From Bacillota bacterium (GTDB lineage: Bacteria > Bacillota > Clostridia > Christensenellales > Aristaeellaceae), in assembly GCA_023402355.1 (NCBI GenBank), contig JAEXCG010000023.1, positions 1 to 6,371 of the forward strand: DNA of 6,371 nt, in the 5' to 3' direction. Within the stretch, counting starts at the first letter, position 1. Every line of letters begins with the position of its first letter. A model generated the notes under the pieces. It was not told the DNA's origin and did no database searches. It saw only the letters and a program-made list of their open reading frames with translations. Below, one piece after another: positions 5,775 to 6,371 of this stretch. Made by a program: the position numbers and the translations under genes.

Positions 5775-6223
5775 CAAAAACACCTCCTGCTGTCCACCAG
5801 CAGCGTCACCGGGCCGTCGTTGCAAAGGTACACCTGCATGTCCGCCTGAAAGACGCCGGTCTCCACGTGCAGCCCCTGCGCGCGAAGCCCCTCGCTGTAG
5901 GCGTCGTAGAGCGCGGTCGCCGTCTGTGGCCGCGCGGCCTTGATGAAGCTGGGGCGCCTGCCCCGGCGCACGTCACCGTGCAGCGTGAACTGCGAAACCG
6001 CCAGCACCCCGCCGCCCGCGTCCAGCACGGAGCGGTTCATCTTGCCCGCCTCGTCCTCGAAGATGCGAAGGTGCGCCGTCTTTTCCACGCAGTAGTTCAC
6101 GTCCTCCTGCCCGTCGCCCTCTTCCACGCCCACGAGCACCATCAGCCCCTCGCCAACGCTGCCCACGGTCTTTCCCTCTATGTCCACGTGCGCGCCCTTC
6201 ACGCGCTGAACGACCAGTCTCAT
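5774..6223 (-). CDS. dtd: D-aminoacyl-tRNA deacylase
   Basis: A 149-residue protein, the usual length of bacterial DTD. It removes D-amino acids (and glycine mischarged on tRNA-Ala) from tRNA in the cytoplasm, keeping D-residues out of proteins. The N-terminus MRLVVQRVKGAHVDIEGKTVG is family-typical. SQFTL (77-81) is the conserved active-site motif and NDGPVT (135-140) holds the Gly-cisPro pair that enforces chirality. GRRPSF (88-93) is also conserved. The ATG at 6223 gives the canonical start; AAAGGG lies 11 bases upstream, a modest site. It begins 20 bases after the relA/spoT stop and ends in a one-base overlap with the hydrolase gene, so it is probably expressed from the relA/spoT transcript. 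The relA-dtd pairing is common in Firmicutes. Confidence 0.96.
   Translation of the reverse strand: MRLVVQRVKGAHVDIEGKTVGSVGEGLMVLVGVEEGDGQEDVNYCVEKTAHLRIFEDEAGKMNRSVLDAGGGVLAVSQFTLHGDVRRGRRPSFIKAARPQTATALYDAYSEGLRAQGLHVETGVFQADMQVYLCNDGPVTLLVDSRRCF
5781..5788 (-). promoter_or_regulatory. Ribosome binding site deciding the ATG of the hydrolase gene
   Basis: AGGAGGTG, nearly the full anti-16S complement, lies on the minus strand inside the last codons of dtd, 6 bases before the TGATG stop/start overlap. It supports the ATG at 5774 over the longer frame beginning at 5825. Confidence 0.85.
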
Positions 6224-6243
6224 CTGCGGTAATGCCCTTTCTG

Positions 6244-6371
6244 TCAGGTTGAAACGCGGAAGATCTCGATGACGTCCGAGCGCTTGCTCAACTGCTTGAT
6301 GATCTTGTCCAGCTCCTGGCGGTTTTTGACCTCCAGCGTCACGTTGATCGTACACGTCTGGTTCTTGTTCG
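6244..6371 (-). CDS. relA: RelA/SpoT family (p)ppGpp synthetase/hydrolase, C-terminal end only
   Basis: The minus-strand frame entering at the window edge encodes 41 residues before TGA at 6246-6244. Part of it reads TINVTLEVKNRQELDKII (8-24 region), and it ends in SDVIEIFRVST. This is the final strand-helix-strand of the ACT domain that closes long RelA/SpoT proteins, where it senses ribosome or regulatory state. The N-terminal hydrolase, synthetase and TGS domains lie outside the window, so the enzyme's activities cannot be judged here. The call rests on this short match plus the position directly before dtd, the standard Firmicutes arrangement. Another ACT-domain protein is possible but less likely. 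Confidence 0.8.
   Translation of the reverse strand, partial: NKNQTCTINVTLEVKNRQELDKIIKQLSKRSDVIEIFRVST

Noticed and set aside
5775..5825. 17-codon N-terminal extension of the metallo-hydrolase
   Set aside because: It reads through the dtd coding region; the ATG at 5774 has an excellent AGGAGGTG site and gives the family-typical N-terminus.
6224..6355. 44-codon N-terminal extension of dtd
   Set aside because: It overlaps the end of relA/spoT in another frame, and MRLVVQRV at 6223 is the canonical DTD start.
1..6371. Mobile element, CRISPR, toxin-antitoxin, tRNA or riboswitch
   Set aside because: No direct repeats, transposase, recombinase or tRNA-like cloverleaf seen, and the gaps between genes are all under 80 bases.

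Overview
The window is a gene-dense stretch of a G+C-rich bacterial chromosome, very rich in GC by eye. Every gene I can support lies on the minus strand, so transcription runs from base 6371 toward base 1. The gene content suggests a high-GC anaerobic Firmicute (Clostridia in the broad sense). The reasons are the order relA/spoT - dtd - metallo-beta-lactamase-fold hydrolase - hemZ, a Firmicutes-type ZapA next to a long U32-family protein with a DUF3656-like region, and strong AGGAGG ribosome sites. I cannot name a genus.

Layout in transcription order. (1) 6371-6244: last 41 codons of a RelA/SpoT (p)ppGpp enzyme, its ACT domain. (2) 6223-5774: dtd, D-aminoacyl-tRNA deacylase. (3) 5774-5169: a glyoxalase-II-like metallo-beta-lactamase-fold hydrolase. 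(4) 5172-3679: HemZ-type radical SAM protein with a TTG start. Genes 2, 3 and 4 overlap at their stop/start codons, and gene 1 ends 20 bases before gene 2, so all four look like one translationally coupled unit. (5) Only about 80 bases separate hemZ from the next gene. They hold a good sigma-A-type promoter and an inverted repeat around its -10 element. (6) 3599-2589: a 336-residue protein that looks like a divergent uronate-isomerase-like amidohydrolase lacking its metal ligands. (7) 2572-2045: cyclophilin-type peptidyl-prolyl isomerase. (8) 2031-1708: cell division protein ZapA, GTG start. (9) 1704-1644: a long, strong intrinsic terminator. (10) 1631 to beyond base 1: a U32-family (RlhA-like) protein, 543 codons visible.

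Functionally this is mostly housekeeping: stringent response, tRNA proofreading, small-thioester or glyoxal-type hydrolysis, porphyrin/heme-related radical chemistry, protein folding, FtsZ-ring assembly and probable RNA hydroxylation. I see no phage, transposon, CRISPR, toxin-antitoxin or defence system. The points that deserve a second look are the apparently inactivated amidohydrolase-like protein, the terminator sitting only 12 bases before the U32 start codon with no room for a promoter between, and the promoter/inverted-repeat arrangement behind hemZ. No gene-free stretch exceeds 80 bases.
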